DNA of 7,337 nucleotides from Catenibacterium mitsuoka_A (GTDB lineage: Bacteria; Bacillota_I; Bacilli_A; Erysipelotrichales; Coprobacillaceae), in the NCBI RefSeq assembly GCF_964259225.1, contig NZ_CAXVKN010000090.1, one strand, 5' to 3'. The position numbers were made by a program, and so were the translations under genes. Below the pieces are notes generated by a model. That model ran no database searches, had not been told where the DNA came from, and saw only the letters and a list, made by a program, of their open reading frames with translations. This document shows positions 6,114 through 7,337 of this stretch, in pieces. Position 1 is the stretch's first letter; each line of letters opens with the position of its first letter.

Positions 6114-6767
6114 ATGAATTCTTATAAAGGAGTTATATTTGATTTTAATGGAACATTGTTCTTTGACAACCCAAAGCATGTATTAGCCTGGGGAAAGATT
6201 TCCGAGGAAATAAGACATCATGGAATCAGCGAAGAAGAGCTACATGAACATTTCAATGGTGTTCCTAATAATAAGATTATTGAATACTTATTTGAAGGAC
6301 AGTGTACAGATGAACAGAAACAGAAATACTCTTTACTTAAGGAACAGTATTATCGTGAATTTTGTAAGGAAGATAAAGAAACATTCCATTTAGTTGCTGG
6401 AGCAACAGAATTCTTTGATAAACTTAAAAACAACAACATTCCATTTACTATCGCAAGTGCATCCATTAAACCAAATATTGATTTCTTTGTAGAATCATTT
6501 CATCTTGATCATTGGATCAATCCTGATGATATTGTATATGATGATGGAACTTATGAGAATAAGATCATAATGTTCAAGAAAGCAGCACATATTTTAGGAT
6601 TAGAGGTAAGTGATTGCTTAATCATCGAAGACTCCCTAAGTGGTATTGAAAATGCCTATAAAGCAGGATGTAGAAATATAATCGTAATCGATTCTGCAAA
6701 TAAAAAAGATGAATATCAGAAGTTACCTGGCGTAACAAAAGTGATTGATACTTTTAAAGAGATTTAA
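6114..6767 (+). CDS. HAD-family sugar-phosphate phosphatase or mutase-like protein
   Basis: This 217-residue protein belongs to the HAD superfamily, beta-phosphoglucomutase-like branch, with a helical cap at about residues 18-90. Motif I is DFNGT: the nucleophile is Asp10, but the second acidic residue is Asn12. Motif II is Ser115 in TIASAS, motif III Lys150, and motif IV Glu172-Asp173 in IIEDSLSGIENA. Beta-phosphoglucomutase needs the second aspartate as acid/base, so mutase activity is doubtful and a phosphatase on a sugar phosphate is more likely. The gene begins two bases after lacG; its AAGAGG ribosome binding site (6101-6106) lies inside the lacG end, so the two are translationally linked. 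In this position galactose-6-phosphate, the LacG product, is an attractive substrate, by inference only. Alternatives are detoxification of other hexose phosphates, or maltose-type beta-glucose-1-phosphate conversion. Confidence 0.85.
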   Translation: MNSYKGVIFDFNGTLFFDNPKHVLAWGKISEEIRHHGISEEELHEHFNGVPNNKIIEYLFEGQCTDEQKQKYSLLKEQYYREFCKEDKETFHLVAGATEFFDKLKNNNIPFTIASASIKPNIDFFVESFHLDHWINPDDIVYDDGTYENKIIMFKKAAHILGLEVSDCLIIEDSLSGIENAYKAGCRNIIVIDSANKKDEYQKLPGVTKVIDTFKEI

Positions 6768-6772
6768 GAAAG

Positions 6773-6797
6773 AGCCATCCACCAGGGATGGCTTTTA
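6773..6797 (+). terminator. Terminator-like hairpin between the HAD gene and galK
   Basis: The eight-base stem AGCCATCC (6773-6780) pairs perfectly with GGATGGCT (6786-6793) around the five-base loop ACCAG. Only four T residues in a row follow (6793-6796), then ATTAT, so termination may be partial. It starts five bases after the HAD stop codon and ends just before the galactokinase ribosome binding site. No promoter fits between them, so galactokinase must depend on read-through or on a promoter inside the HAD gene. Confidence 0.65.
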
Positions 6798-6813
6798 TTA
6801 TGGAGGATAAAAC

Positions 6814-7337
6814 ATGAAGGCAAGTGTAGTAAGAGAAGAATTTAAATCAAATAAACATAATCAATTATTAGAAGACTTATATGAAGATGCAAGTCTCGTA
6901 GATTATCAGAAAGATAGATATGCCAATGCATTAGATAAGTTCATTGAACTTTATGGTGATGAAAATATCAGCATCTATAGTGCTGCAGGTAGAAGTGAAA
7001 TCTCAGGTAATCATACAGACCATCAGCATGGCTGTGTATTAGCTGGTTCTATTAACTTAGATGCCATTGGTGTAGTCGCTAGACAGGATGATGTAATCAA
7101 TGTTGTATCTGACAGCTTTAATATTAAGCCAATCTATTTAAATGATCTAGATAAGAAGGATGAAGAAGAAGGTACAAGTGAAGCGTTAATCAGAGGTGTT
7201 GTCTCTAAACTTAAAGAACTTGGCTACAATATCGGTGGTTTCAAAGCATTCATTACAAGCGATGTATTAGTAGGGGCTGGTTTATCTAGCTCAGCTGCTT
7301 TTGAAACAATCATTGGTACAATCATTGATGGTTTATA
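6814..7337 (+). CDS. galK: Galactokinase, variant type; 3' end beyond the window
   Basis: Galactokinase phosphorylates galactose to galactose-1-phosphate, the first committed step of the Leloir pathway. The first 174 residues are present and the frame runs off the right edge. The sugar-binding signature GRSEISGNHTDHQHG lies at 59-73; classical galactokinases have GR-N-IGEHTDY here, so the usual Glu is Asn66 and the Tyr is His70. The GHMP-kinase phosphate loop VGAGLSSSAAFE lies at 153-164. The signature sits about 20-25 residues further in than in typical GalK, so this form has an N-terminal extension. As I recall, the GNHTDH variant is common in annotated galactokinases of clostridia-like Bacillota. 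The GGAGG ribosome binding site (6802-6806) lies seven bases before the ATG. The GHMP-kinase assignment is sure; galactose as substrate is likely but rests on a variant motif. Confidence 0.83.
   Translation, partial: MKASVVREEFKSNKHNQLLEDLYEDASLVDYQKDRYANALDKFIELYGDENISIYSAAGRSEISGNHTDHQHGCVLAGSINLDAIGVVARQDDVINVVSDSFNIKPIYLNDLDKKDEEEGTSEALIRGVVSKLKELGYNIGGFKAFITSDVLVGAGLSSSAAFETIIGTIIDGL

Noticed and set aside
6114..6767. Annotation of the HAD gene as beta-phosphoglucomutase (pgmB)
   Set aside because: The second aspartate of motif I, needed for mutase acid/base chemistry, is Asn12, and no maltose or trehalose phosphorylase gene is nearby.

Overview
This looks like chromosomal DNA of a low-GC Gram-positive bacterium (Bacillota). 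The evidence is an AT-rich sequence, AGGAG-type ribosome binding sites, sigma-A style TTGACA/TACAAT promoter boxes, short intrinsic terminators, a lactose phosphotransferase (PTS) operon and a cre-like catabolite repression site. A gut commensal of the Erysipelotrichia or a relative would fit the overall feel and the variant galactokinase motif, but the window alone does not settle the genus.

Left part (1-1052): a secreted protein of about 26 kDa with a glycine-rich hydrophobic segment overlaps a small predicted membrane protein by 20 bases, and a clear intrinsic terminator follows. I recognise neither protein. The arrangement resembles a bacteriocin-like protein with its immunity or partner protein. 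A stretch of about 300 bases (1053-1348) with no convincing gene follows; it holds short open stretches that may be remnants.

Middle part (1349-2670): on the minus strand, a DeoR-family repressor (LacR type) and a small zinc-ribbon protein form a two-gene operon ending at a strong hairpin. The repressor is divergent from the lactose operon. The 238-base divergent region holds promoters for both directions, two mirrored arrays of a TGTTT/AAACA motif (likely repressor binding sites), and a near-consensus cre over the -10 region of the lactose promoter.

Right part (2671-7337): lacF (EIIA), lacE (EIICB), an intercistronic hairpin, lacG (6-phospho-beta-galactosidase), a HAD-family hydrolase two bases downstream, a terminator-like hairpin, and the first 174 codons of a galactokinase. 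Lactose would be taken up as lactose-6-phosphate and split by LacG into glucose and galactose-6-phosphate. The canonical tagatose-6-phosphate genes (lacABCD) are not here. Instead a HAD enzyme and a galactokinase follow. This suggests, as a hypothesis, that galactose-6-phosphate is dephosphorylated by the HAD enzyme and the free galactose enters the Leloir pathway through galactokinase, joining a PTS uptake system to Leloir catabolism in one gene cluster.
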